The notes below the pieces were generated by a model. The model was not told the origin of the DNA. It saw nothing but the letters and a program-made list of their open reading frames with translations, and did not search any database. From Diadophis punctatus similis (Eukaryota > Chordata > Lepidosauria > Squamata > Dipsadidae), in contig JALIGW010000004.1 of NCBI GenBank assembly GCA_023053685.1, positions 86,506,249 to 86,570,248 on the forward strand: a stretch of DNA of 64,000 bases, given 5' to 3'. The translations under genes were made by a program, and so were the position numbers. The first letter of the stretch is position 1. Every line of letters begins with the position of its first letter. Shown here piece by piece: positions 47,816 to 59,171 of the stretch.

Positions 47816-48045
47816 GCCTGTGAGTATGTGAGTGATTGACCATGAGAGCATACTTGTGTAACACTACCTTCCCCACCCCCTTTTTCCCCCCCACCCCACA
47901 GTCATCCTATTTCTGTTTGCAGGTCTTTGTATTTTGTAATTTTCTCCTGTTCTTTCTCTTCTGTTCTGCTGTCTCCAGATAACTGCAGTGTCCACTATCC
48001 CCTGCTGTAGTTTCTAATAAAACAGGAAAGGAAAGGAGAGTCTTA
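47560..48045 (+). mobile_element. Possible LTR with (GT)n array
   Basis: GATAAAAAG TATA-like box (about 47628), a long (GT)n array (47759-47813), and a downstream poly(A) signal in TAATAAAACAGG (about 48017) followed by a U5-like end. Two near-copies of a GAGCACATGGGAGGC block (47538 and 47592) resemble enhancer duplication. Borders not determined. Confidence 0.3.
47759..47813. repeat. (GT)n microsatellite, about 27 units
   Basis: Uninterrupted dinucleotide array. Confidence 0.97.
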
Positions 48046-48118
48046 TTTTCTCTTTTCATGCCTGCCTTAGAACTTACGAAACTGAAAGGGCTGATAAGTG
48101 GAGTCCTCCAATGAGTCC

Positions 48119-48341
48119 TTGGAGAGTCAGTTTGATGTGGTGGTTAAGGCATCAGCAGAAACCAGGAGACTGTGAGTTCTAGTCCAGCCTTGAGCACAAT
48201 GCCAGCTTGGTGACTTTGGGCCAGTCATTTTCTCTCAGCCCTAGGAAGGAGGCAACAGCAAACCACTTTTGAAAAAACCATGCTAAGAAAAATTCAGGGA
48301 CTTGTCTAGGCAATCTCAGAGAACCCGAAATGATTGAACAG
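48119..48341 (+). mobile_element. Second type of tRNA-derived SINE
   Basis: Head GTTTGATGTGGTGGTTAAGG with a box B-like GAGTTCTAGTCC. The body contains GGTGACTTTGGGCCAGTCAT and AGGAAGGAGGCAACAGCAAA, and the end is CCGAAATGATTGAACAG. Its body is unlike the SINE at 36347-36580, so it is a different squamate SINE family. Confidence 0.85.
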
Positions 48342-49136
48342 AAGGGAAACAAAATCTGTGAGTCCTGGATATTCCTCCTAAAGCCCTAATTCCCCCATCC
48401 TCAGTTCTATCTATTTGTCTGTCTATAAAAAAAAATGAGGGTTCAGCCAGCCAAGATACTTTTTTGGCTCTTTTGCTTTATAGAAATCTTGCTCACTCCT
48501 TGCTTTTCTGGCCAACACATAAAAGCGTATTAATGGTAGACATATCCAATGTCTGGAGAAATAATTGCTGCTTTTTATTTTTATAACAGAGAAAATATAA
48601 AGCTGTATAACTCATCCTGGGTTAGAAATTACTTTGGCTTATAAACACAGGCCAGACATTCAGGATCTTCACGCAGGCACAAACAATAGTCACTTTTATA
48701 AATAAGGAGTTGCTATGGGAAATGGGTGTTTCTCTACTTACTTATTGTAGAGTTAAAAGAGGAGATGACATTCTTATAAGGCAGGGCAGGGTAATAGTAC
48801 AATGGGATTGAACATGATTGCAGTGCCTGTGTCATTTACAAAAACTGCAGGGGCCTATTTTGCTATACTTCTATACAATTAGTCAGCTGCAGGTTTTGCC
48901 CTTAGACACACATCTCCGAGCACCCACCTCTGAGGTGAAGCATAAAACCTCTGAGCATCGGAAATTAGCTTTTTCTCACATATCACGGTAATAATAAAGA
49001 ACTCGGCAGGAAGCTGAGCTGCAGCTGACTGTGTCAGTTCCAAGTTTCCAAACTTTTTCCCCTCTAATTTGCACATGTTTTCAGAAAGTACAATTAGGAT
49101 ATTATATGTTATTTATTAATACCAGTACGTTGTGCA

Positions 49137-49186
49137 CATACATACATACATACATACATACATACATACATACATACATACATACA
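49137..49186. repeat. (CATA)n microsatellite
   Basis: About 12 clean units. Confidence 0.97.
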
Positions 49187-50311
49187 TGTTAGATATGATA
49201 TATATGTTAGATATGTTATATATTTTTTTAGGAAAGCATGTGACTCGAGATGAATGACTCCCCTTCCTACTTTGTGTACCTCATAAGACATTGCTGGCTT
49301 CCCACATCAGTTCCATACATAAATCTTGTCTTGACATTTTAAAATTGAGATTGATATCTTCCAAAACACTTTTTGAGAAGCAGTAAAACCATTGTCTCTC
49401 GGTGCTGCTATTATCTATTAACTCCTTCCAGATCTCAGAGACAGTGAAGGATGTATAAAAGGCCAGGCCTTTGACTGCCTCTGATAATCTATTGTCCTTG
49501 GATAATATCTCTTTGGAAACCAGAAATGCAGCCGTTTAAATTAATCCATTTGGAGCAGGAACAGCCAATGGATTTGGTGCCAATGGGGGTCTAAGAGTTT
49601 CGGATTTCAATTGGATCCATTTTGCCATCCAGTTGGCTGCACATTTTGGCCCACACAAACCAAATGTAAAACCATTTGAGCCATTTGGATGAGCTAGAGC
49701 TTTCAGCCCTCCGACGGAAGCTGTGCGAACATTTACTGGCATAAATAGTTGCTAGGGCTAGTAAGGCAACTGGATTCCTAAGTTATAATCATCCAACCCT
49801 GGTGGATCTTAGACTGTTTAATCCAATGACCCTTTTGGTCTCAAAGAAGGTAATTACCCCCCACCCACCCCACCAAAAAAATCCCCAGACTCAGTTTTTC
49901 ATACAAGTTTTTTGTACCACAGCAGCAGTCCCAAAGTGGATCCTCAGGTCACTAACCAGCAGTCCCAAATTGTTCCATGACCTCCAGGACATGCCCCAAT
50001 TCCCTTCCTGGAGGTATTCTCCCTCCCCCCACCCCAGTTTAAGAACCTCTGTCCCAGCCTCTTATGTTTGCTGGTCAGTCCCTTTCTTACAAGTACGCAA
50101 GTATGCAAGCGGCAATGTTTGTAGTGCTCTTTGCAAGGGGATCTCTTCTTGGCAGTTAAAACAGGATCTGAACTTTTGCAACTTTTTCTAAAATGTCAAA
50201 AGTGCTTCTGCTCCTGGAAGCTTTTAGAAAAAGAAAGAAAATGAAGTATCTTACAACCTGTTAGTTTGTGATTTACTGTAGAGTAGGCTTTTTGTCTTTT
50301 ACTTATATATG

Positions 50312-50337
50312 AAAAAAAGAAAGAAAAAGAGAGGGGG

Positions 50338-50399
<62 letters not shown>

Positions 50400-50428
50400 A
50401 AAAGAGAGAAAGAAAAGAGAAAGAAAGT
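50312..50428. repeat. (GAAA)n purine tract
   Basis: Clean (GAAA)n at 50340-50400 inside a wider purine-only stretch. Such mirror-symmetric tracts can form triplex DNA. Confidence 0.95.
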
Positions 50429-50476
50429 TCTTTAATGGTAAAGCAGTCAAATAATATAAAAAGACAAAAATTCATA

Positions 50477-50724
50477 GAGTAATACCTTGGTACTCAGCTG
50501 CTTTGAAACTCATCAAATTTGGTACTCAGTGCATTTTGAGATAAAAAATTGGTCCTGGTATTCATTTGTTTGGTACTTAATGCACAAGTTAGACCTTGTC
50601 GCTGTCGGCTGTCTTGTGATTCACTACATTATTCCTTATGGGAAAATTTTGTTGGTTACTCATCATTTTTGGTACTCATTGCCCCTCCTGGAACCAATTA
50701 ACGATGAGTACCATAGTACCACTG
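50477..50724. mobile_element. TA-flanked MITE (Tc1/mariner-like)
   Basis: Ends GAGTAATACCTTGGTACTCA and, on the reverse strand, CAGTGGTACTATGGTACTCA, flanked by TA (50475-50476, 50725-50726). The interior contains further TTTGGTACTCA repeats and no transposase. Confidence 0.75.
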
Positions 50725-51109
50725 TATAGCATATAACAATCAAGAATGAAATGGTCAAGATTTTACAGTTGAAAATAAAAATCTTCACTAAAGGAGGGAT
50801 GAATAAGGATGCTGAATAGGACCAAACCTTTGTAACTTTATGAATAAAGAGTGAATTTGTCACAGAGATTGAGACTTCACCTAAGATGAAGTTTAATTTG
50901 GACAGTGTCATCTAAATTAGAATATCTAACAGGATTATTTAGCCTAGCTAGGGGTAAAACCTTCTGTTTTGTTCTAGACATCAAAGAAATTGTAGGCTAT
51001 CTTGTAAAAGCATTATCACAGGGCAGCATTCTAGCAAATAAAAACAGAAACCAGATCCAGAATTTATTAGGCAAACGTAATAGGGAGCCTTCTAAAGTCT
51101 ATAAGAAAA

Positions 51110-51240
51110 GCAATATTCTACTTCCTCTGCACTGTACTGTAGAGTGTTCTTGCACCTGGCTGATATTGAAAAACCAAAGCAGGATTCGACCTGCTTAGTA
51201 TATGGATAGGGGACCACAAGGCAATGCCCAGACTTTAGAT
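51110..51240 (+). ncRNA. 5S rRNA-like sequence (pseudogene or 5S-derived SINE head)
   Basis: The run GCACCTGGCTGATATTGAAA, then AGCAGGATTCGACCTGCTTA and GTATATGGATAGGGGACCAC follows vertebrate 5S rRNA (...GTCTGATCTCGG..., ...AGCAGGGTCGGGCCTGGTTA..., GTACTTGGATGGGAGACCGC) in order with about 75-80% identity by eye. The internal promoter region (box C/ICR) is partly kept. The 5' end of 5S is not clear. Either a 5S pseudogene or the head of a SINE3-type element; it is not a functional 5S gene. Confidence 0.6.
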
Positions 51241-53273
51241 CAGACTAGGAAGCCAAAAACATCTGTTGACATATCACCTGTTTGAAAAAGCACTTTTCGC
51301 AGGTGGTGCTGTTTGGACGAATTTGCCTAAAGTCAGATGTGAAACTGGTCAGAGCTGATTGTTAATGGAATGGGAAATCCGAGGTTTGTAGACTGAACTG
51401 AGAAGTCAAAAAATATTCTGAAAAAAAAGCAACACCACATCACTTTCTGTATTTTCCCTGAAGTGACCAGGAATTAAGCTTGATCTGACCTCTTATCACC
51501 ACATTATTACAGAAAACATCTCCCAGATGCTGCTTCTGTGCACTGATTCACAGAGAGTGTGTTTTTGTGTGATTTGGCTTGTGCCCTTTCTCCTGCCAGC
51601 CTGGCTTCTGTGACTGAAACGATCCCAAACTGTCCCCATAACGTTTCAGTAGGATTCCTTGCACATGGGAGTTCTAGCAGTGCTCACAGTTATTGCCCAT
51701 ACAATACTTAAGCGTTTTGTGGAGGAGTTAACTATCAATCCTGGGCTTGAGTAACCCATCTATGTGGGTGTCAGTTGTTTTGTTGTACCAAAATAAACAA
51801 ATAAATAAATACATGCTGAACTGAACTGAACTTGGACTTGTTGATTAACGAGAGTAATTTATTAGTTCTTTATGTCTTTTGGACTTTTCAGGTCTAGGTT
51901 TGCTAGACTAGCCACAATTATCTGTTACTTATGACAAGTTAAATTAGGGTCTTGCCATTTGCAGCAGTGAGTGGATTTCAAAGCAAGTGACAGTAATCCG
52001 ATGTTGCCTCATCAGTTGTATGTTAAAAACAAATCTTGTGTAAAAAAAGGTTATTAATATTTTGAGACATTGAATTGATTTTTTTGAAAGTATGATAACC
52101 CCCCGGGAAGAGAAAATTTCATGCCAGCCCAAGCAGGGAGCAACTTCCCCAATTTATGGGGTCATCATTGTGTGGACTATAGCAAGCCCTATATAGCCTC
52201 CTATGTCCCCCATAAGCCATGGGATAGCCTGCTTATGCACAATTATAATCTTTGCAGGAAAAAAGTTGATAAGACGGAAAAAGGAAAATAGTGTAAGCTT
52301 ATTCTGTAATTTTTTTAAAAAAATAGTTCTGAATTGCTGAACCCTAGCCCCACTTAGTATTCAAAGAAAATCACTTCATTAAATCAGTTCCATGGCATGA
52401 AACTTGACAGGTCTCTGGAGACATTCTATTTTTAGCACTTTTGGTCTCTCTGTTGCGTTTAAATATCTCACCTTTATATTCAGCTGAAAATAATCTGGGT
52501 GTTTTTGTAGGTGATGATACACTTAGGCTTCAATTCGACACACAGAAGCCAAAGACAAAGAAGAAGAAGGAAGCCTTCCTTAAACATTCAGACAGCCGGC
52601 ATCTAATGTCCTAATAGGAGCTATGAGGCATATTGCGCAGGCCACTGTACAGACCAGAGCCAAATCACTGTCTGTTTGTGGCAGATTGGATGGGAAAAAC
52701 AAAGTCAAAATAATAGCTAAGCATACATTATTTTTATCCAAATATTAACCCTGGAGGTTATAAAGAAGCATGCCCCGGTTGCTCCATGCGCTTGACTGGG
52801 TCATTTGGAGTTTCCTTATGCAGATTCCAAAAACAAGCTGGTTGCCCCAGAAGGTTAAATGACCCTCCCCCACCCGAGCCCTGGTGGGACTTCTTTGACA
52901 GTGACTCTCCCTCGGGGCTGCTTTGTGCAGCCTCCATGCCTGAATCCCTGTGATGCTCGGTTGGCCCTGGGACAACTAATCCGTGCCGTGGAGATCCTGT
53001 CCCAGGGCCTGATCCCTGTGGAGGGGGGGTGTCCGGTTGAGGAGGGACAGGATTCGCCTCTACCCGAGCGAGACTGAACAGCAGTGGGTTTTAGGCCTCC
53101 CCGGCACCGATGCATGCGCCTTGGGTCATCTGCGCCTGAGCCTGGGAACCTGAATGTGGAACAAAGTCTGTTTGTTCACTATGTCCAGGGCTTTTTATGA
53201 TTCTGCAGATGCTGTGTATTTTACTTCCTGTTCTATTTTTGTATCCTCCCTCTTTTTATCTGTTTATCTATTC

Positions 53274-53412
53274 CAGTGATGGCAAACCTTTTTTGGCTCC
53301 CGTGGCACACATGCCCACACCCATGCCCTCCCCCGCGCATGCACACAACCCCTGCTGCCCCCCTGCACATGCACACAACCCCCCCTGCCCCCCTGCACAT
53401 GCGCACCAGAGT
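53274..53412. mobile_element. Truncated hAT-type MITE
   Basis: Starts CAGTGATGGCAAACCTTTTT, the terminus of the 30557-31001 family. It continues with GCACATGC/GCGCATGC repeats and then breaks into a LINE tail. Confidence 0.65.
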
Positions 53413-53488
53413 CCCCTGGGAGTTGTACGGCATACAAATAGAAATAAACAAACAAACAAACAAACAAAACAAACAAATAAATAAATAC
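53407..53488 (+). mobile_element. LINE 3' terminus with (AAAC)n/(AAAT)n tail
   Basis: AGTCCCCTGGGAGTTGTACG followed by GCATACAAATAG and an A-rich tetranucleotide tail, the 3' end of the same LINE family as 53725-54455. Confidence 0.7.
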
Positions 53489-53724
53489 CTTCAATAAGCA
53501 ACAAAAGTACATGCATTCATTTATATATTAACCTTCGGTACATATCATTTTAACCTCCTTTTCTAATTTCGTCATCCGGATTACACAGATAATCTTTGTC
53601 AATTAATTTAATCGCTGTAATTTATTTTATTTACTAATTATTTTGTTATCTTATCTCTTTATCCTTAAAGCCAAGCCATAGTCCCCATAAGGGGACCTTT
53701 GCACAGTCCCCAAAAGGGGACCTT

Positions 53725-54455
53725 TGCACAGGTTCACCTGGTGCACCAATTGCGACCCTACTTGGAGAGGGAGGCACTACTCACAATCACTCACGCCCTT
53801 ATCACCTCCTGGCTGGATTACTGCAACGCGCTCTACATGGGGCTACCCTTGAAGAGTGTCCGGAGACTGCAATTGGTGCAAAATTCAGCTGCGTGAGCTG
53901 TAGTGGGTGTGCCTAGATACACCCACGTAACACCTATCCTCCGCCAGCTGCATTGGCTGCCCATTAGTCTCCGGATCCAATTTAAGGTGTTGCTTTTGAC
54001 CTTTAAAGCCCTACATGGCTCAGGGCCAGGTTACATTCAGGACCGCATCCTGCCGCATACCTCCCTACGACCGGTTAGGGCCCACAGAGTTGGCATCCTC
54101 CAGGTCCCATTGACCAACAATGCCGGTTGGCGGGGCCGAGGGGGAGAGCCTTCTCTGTGGGAGCTCCCTCCCTTTGGAACCAACTCCCTCCAGAGATCAG
54201 GACTATCCCCACCCTGCTGGCCTTCTGTAAAGCAATAAAAACTTGGTTCTTCCGGCAGGCGGGGTGAAAGTGAGACCAATCAGGCTATATATGGGTCTCC
54301 TCCCTGGTTATGAATGCTAGATGTTTTTTAACTTTTGTAGTTTTTAATTGTTATGATTTTATATTGATAAATGGATTTGACATGTTGTGAGCCGCCCAGA
54401 GTCCCCCGGGAGTTGGGCGGCATACAAATCTATTTAAATAAATAAATAAATAAAA
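53725..54455 (+). mobile_element. CR1/L2-type LINE, C-terminal ORF and 3' UTR
   Basis: An in-frame remnant (53699-54238, one stop at 53894) encodes the reverse-transcriptase C-terminus: ITHALITSWLDYCNALYMGL, then QLHWLPISLRIQFKVLLLTF and KALHGSGPGY. This pattern is typical of the CR1/L2 group. It ends GGGAGTTGGGCGGCATACAA plus an AAATAAATAAATAAA tail. 5'-truncated; a ~26-bp direct duplication (53679-53730) lies at its start. Confidence 0.9.
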
Positions 54456-54464
54456 TAGTGCTTT

Positions 54465-56575
54465 CATCCATCCTTATTTCCATTACTCATCCCTTTTTTC
54501 CCCTACTCTCTAATTTCCAAAAACTAAAAACCCATACCTAAAAATTCCACATTTACTTATTTTGACAATAAGATTCCAAATTATAAATTCTTTATATGTT
54601 ATTTCAAATTTTTATACTATAAAATGAATAAGGGGAATTCCACATTTTCCAATTTTCACAATAGAACATCAAATCATAAATTCTCTATATATTACTACAA
54701 AATAATAATTTATACGTAAAAGTGGGTAATAAATTTAAAAATTCAGCATAATCATCTCAATTTTACATCATAATTTCCTTCTCTCTAATAACAATCAATT
54801 CTTTAATTGTAAATCTCTTCATTTTAGATATTATTTTCATTAATTAATATATTCACAAAGAAGTAATCACATTTCATAAATTCTCACAGATTAACACTTC
54901 GTTCTATTAATAGTTATATCTAATTATATTAAATATTTATTTATTTCTATCCATATTTTTTCAAAATGCTCATATTTATTAACAAACACACTAGAAAGAG
55001 TAAAATTAGAAAAACATAAAAGAGTAGAAAAATATATATAATAATCCCAAAAAATTTATCCATTTTCTTTAGAGTTCCATTCTTTTAATTATCCCTATTT
55101 TTTCCCGAGTCATTTTATACCCCCACTTTCTTACCCTTTCTCTTCCTTTCCTCCTTATATATGCCAATTGCAAAGATCCTCCTTTTATTCCTCTTAATTC
55201 CTTCTCCCTTTCTTTTTTAATTTGCCACGTCCAATACTCCTGTCCTTGCCCTGTTCTTTCCTTACTACTGTTTTTCCCAGCGAAATCATCATATAATACA
55301 ATATAATTATCAATCTGTCCATCTCCTTCCAATTTCTTCTCTATACCAATACTTTGTTTTGTGTTTTGTACCATCATATTTTCAGATTCTTTATCATTGT
55401 CTTTATTAATATCCTTATTAAAATCCTCATTGTCCAGTGCTTTCTCCAATTTAGTCTTACTTTCATTTTCAAATCCCATGATGTTTCTTCTTAAATCTTT
55501 GTAAAGAGCTACAATGTCCTCGCATACGCTCGATCCCATATTGATTCACAAATTCTTTTTTCCTTCTGTACTCTTTTTAAAAATTATTTTAAAATTTAGG
55601 CAGCCAACAGATGTCAATAGTTGTTTTCCTTATCCCTTTTTTGATACATAGTAAGAACAGGCTATTTGTTTGTGATAAGTCCAGCTGTCTAGTAATATCT
55701 TTCCAACAGCCTAACCCAATATTTTTCTTTGTGCCAAATACAACGTCCATTTAATATGTAAAATGTAGCCTTTCAAGTTCATTTAGTGCTCAGCCAAATT
55801 TCATAGCAGATGAAGACTCTTCAGCTAGCAAATGTAAGCTCTTTTCAGTAGCAAATGTGAACAAAGTATCCAATGCTTTATTTTAGCCAAAATAATATCT
55901 CAGTGTGAGGTCACCAGCTGTGTAAACAGTCACTAATGGAAAATTTGACAATTGAAACAAATCTTCCAGCCAGCAGATGGCACTCTTAATCAATCTTCTT
56001 ATTATTTCAATGTCTTTGTATATTTTAAAAAACAGTATAAATCAATGTAAATTTAAATCCAATACTTTCTCCTTCCATAAGCAATCCAAGAGTGGGTTTT
56101 AGTTATCGCCTTCAGAGTTATTTATCCAATAGTATTTTTCATTTGCTAGTTAGCCGCTTCTTAATCTTTTAAAGATTTTTGTCTTTTAAAGTTAAGGGAA
56201 AAAAAACACTGATTTCTTCTACTTCTCCGGCATTGTGACTCACCAGTTAATCTTCTGATTTATCTTTTCCTACTGTCCGTCGCTTAAGCTCCTTTCCTCG
56301 CCAGATGATTCCAATCTTCCGAAAATCACACTCAGGTCGAATGCGACCACCGCGACTAGGGCGACATTACGTCGCCTTCCGTCGCTGCTGGCCTAGAGGC
56401 TAAGTCGGCTCTCTGGGGGGATTTGCCACCCCCCCAGTTTGCCGACAACGCCTCTCTCTTCCCCACCCCTTCAGGGTGGTTCTGACCCGCCTCAGGTTGA
56501 TCCAGGTCTCCGGCGACGTGGAACTAAGGGCTCTCCGGTGGAGCGCAGGGGAACTCCGTCTCGCTGTGGCTCTGG
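54465..56575 (-). mobile_element. Probable 5' part of an L1-like element (minus strand)
   Basis: Read on the minus strand, this begins with a GC-rich, CpG-containing segment (56575-56330), like an L1 5' UTR. It then turns AT rich and contains a 156-codon Lys/Glu/Asn-rich frame at 55539-55069 (MGSSVCEDIVALYKDLRRNI...). That frame could be the start of an ORF1 coiled-coil protein, but I do not recognise it. It interrupts or abuts the CR1-like reverse transcriptase at 56588. The L1 assignment rests on layout, not clear protein homology. Confidence 0.35.
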
Positions 56576-56587
56576 CCACCATCTCTG

Positions 56588-57500
56588 GACACTTTCTAAT
56601 GTATTTATGTCCGATATGCGGTGTGGATTCCAGACAGATGAACTGTATTCAAGGATTGGTCTAGCGAATGTTTTGTATGCTCTGGTTAGCAGTGTGATAT
56701 TTCCGGAGAAGAAGTTACGTAAGATTAGGTAAACAACTCTTGAAGCCTTTTTGGCGATGTTGTTGAAGTGGGCTTTGGCACTTAGGTCATTTGATATGAG
56801 TATTCCAAGGTCTTTGACAGAGTGAGGGTCATCTGCAAGGTCTTGTCTATTCAGCTTGTATTTGGTGTTCTGATTTTTTTTGCCAATGTGTAGGACAGAG
56901 CATTTGTTGGTTGAGATTTGGAGTTGCCAGATGTTTGACCATTCTGACACAAAATCAAGGTCCTTTTGGAGGGTAGCAGTATTGTCGGTGGTGTTGAAGA
57001 GTTTTACATCATCGGCGAAGAGAACGCAGTCGCTTGTAATGTGATCGCAAAGGTCATTTATATACAGTATAAAGAGTGTTGGTCCTAATACTCTGACTTG
57101 GGGTACACCGCTGTTAACAGGAATGGGATTAGATAGGGCACTCCCTATTTTGACCACTTGTTGTCTGTTTGACAGGAACGCAGTTATCCAGTCATGTAGG
57201 GGTCCAGAGATGCTGTAGGATTTCAGTTTCAGAAGTAGTTTATCATGAACCACTGAGTCGAAGGCTTTACAGAAGTCTATGTAAACTGCATCTATTGTTT
57301 TGCCCTGGTCAAGTTTTGAGGTCCATATGTTTTTGCAGTGTAGTAGTTGTAGGTTGCAAAATAATTTTTTTCTGAAACCGAATTGCTTGTTTGAAAGTAG
57401 GTTGTTAGTTTCTAGGTGGAGGGTAATGGATTGGTTTATGATTGATTCCATGACTTTGCATGCGACGCAGCATAGAGAGATTGGTCTGTAGTTTTCTAAT
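56588..57500 (-). mobile_element. CR1-like LINE reverse transcriptase fragment
   Basis: The minus-strand frame at 57451-56492 (319 codons, the last ~30 outside the LINE) encodes the reverse transcriptase core: NKQFGFRK, DFCKAFDSVVHDKLL, GVPQ, ILYINDL and the catalytic CVLFADDVKLF. The usual Tyr of the YADD motif is Phe here. It continues into DPHSVKDLGILISND and TFARPILEYSSSVWNP. It is the same family as 17117-18375 but better preserved. The frame is open, yet N- and C-terminal regions are missing, so it is inactive. At about 56588 the C-terminal side passes abruptly into unrelated GC-rich sequence. Confidence 0.9.
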
Positions 57501-58135
57501 TTTTAATTAAAATAATTAATTTTCAAATAATCTAGTTTTAGGCTTACTAAAGTCCATCTTGAAAACAGTCATGTTACTTTTCTGTAGTCCAATCGCAAAA
57601 ACTTTCACATAGGCAAATTCATGAAACTTGGGAGTGTGGGGGAAGCTGTTTGTCTCTTTGGCCATCTTGGAGAATTTCTTTCTGTTATTAAGAAATCAAA
57701 CGGCTCTTTTCTGAATAAGAATAAAAAACAGGAACTTAAGAGAAAGTCTTGAATCAGAAATATTATTCATGACAGGAAAACATGGAACGCATTAAAGCAA
57801 CATGAGCTGCTCCTGAAGGCATAGAAACAGAACTAGGTGAATTTCCATAGTTTGTTGTTGTTTTTTGGGGGGGTGGGGTGGAGAAAGGGAGACATTTTGA
57901 GACATTTGAGCAAATGGCTCTTGATTATTCTAAGGCAGCTTCTAGAAGAATGCACTGTCATTATCCTGGCAAGCTTCTGTATCGGAAAGGAAATCTTAAT
58001 TGTGGTTCTGTCCTACATGCAAAAGCTTTTTCCCAAGGGAGTGTACCCTGGGCCCAATCCTTGTCCTGAATTCTATGCTGTATTCTAATCCAACTGTAGA
58101 AGATGAAATATGCAAGGGCCACCATCAGCACTGCA

Positions 58136-58925
58136 TAGAGATGTAAAATTTCCAGAAATTTTGAAGCTGGGGAAAAACCTGGTTTTTTTTCGTTTTTTTT
58201 TGGGGGGGGGGGGGAAACGGAAAATTTTGGAAAAATTGAAAAAAATGCTACATTAGCATTTTTTTGGCTTTTTAAGATTGAAAGTCATTCTGTTACTTTA
58301 GGAACATAAAATATGATTATTGACAATTTGACTTGGCATAAAATTATCACAATTAGCATATTTAAAATATAGTGTAGCCAAACAATTATCACAAACAGAA
58401 TTTACTTTTTTATAATATTTATTTGTAACAAAGGGAGCAACAATCTCCTGAACTGCTTACTAGTTTACTTTCAGGTCCTTTTTGTTGCTATGTATTTTCT
58501 TCCAATGCTTTTGAGGCCTAGTGAAGAGGACAGAACAAACCAAACCAAACACACCCACTAACATGCAAAAGCAAAACCGAAACCTTTTTCTTGTTACAAT
58601 AGCAGCACCTCCTAAAGGAAGAAATGCATACTGTTCTTGCATTGGAGGGTTCTGTTTGTTACCTAGGACTTGCTTGTCCTCACTCAGTATACAGAAATTA
58701 GAATAATCTGATATCATTTTTTTTTAGAAATGATTTGGAAAATATTTGAACATCCTGTCTTAAAATGTTTTATTCATCATGTTAAAATAAAATATTCCCT
58801 TTTTTTTTCAATTTTTCCAATTTTTTTGAAAAAAAAACACAAAAAAGCCTTCAGGAAAAAAACAGGAAAAAAAATCGGGTTTTTTCTGAATTTTTCCAGT
58901 TTTTTTCCGGGCCATCACATCTCTA
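58136..58925. mobile_element. hAT-type element with A/T-rich self-complementary arms
   Basis: Ends TAGAGATGTAAAATTTCC / CCATCACATCTCTA, flanked by 8-bp near-identical GCACTGCA (58128-58135) and CCACTGCA (58926-58933). The outer ~100 bp on each side are T/G- and A-rich tracts (GGAAAAATTGAAAAAAATG versus TTTTTTTCAATTTTTCC) that can pair with each other. The middle has no recognisable transposase. Confidence 0.77.
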
Positions 58926-59171
58926 CCACTGCATAAGCAATGGTACCATTCTAACAGAAAAACCGAGGAACTCAATAGTTTATCTTGCTAAGAGCAGGTC
59001 TGAAAGCAGTCAGTGTTGAGGTAACATGCATAGTTGAAAACAGTATGATTTCAGTGTCCAGTAAGTTACCTTGTTTTTAAAGTCAGGATGCTGTTTAGAG
59101 TTACAAGTATCAATGTTACTATTTTAGTAAGATACGTTTTTAGTAATGTAATGCCATTCATTAACTTCCAG

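Noticed and set aside
50196..50450. FFLSFFLS frame on the minus strand
   Set aside because: Translation of the (GAAA)n tract.
52859..53077. 72-codon frame in a GC-rich patch as a possible exon
   Set aside because: No splice signals that continue the Piccolo frame and no recognisable protein; left as unidentified.
56492..57451. Active reverse transcriptase gene
   Set aside because: Although the frame is open, both ends of the LINE are missing and its C-terminal 30 codons come from unrelated sequence.
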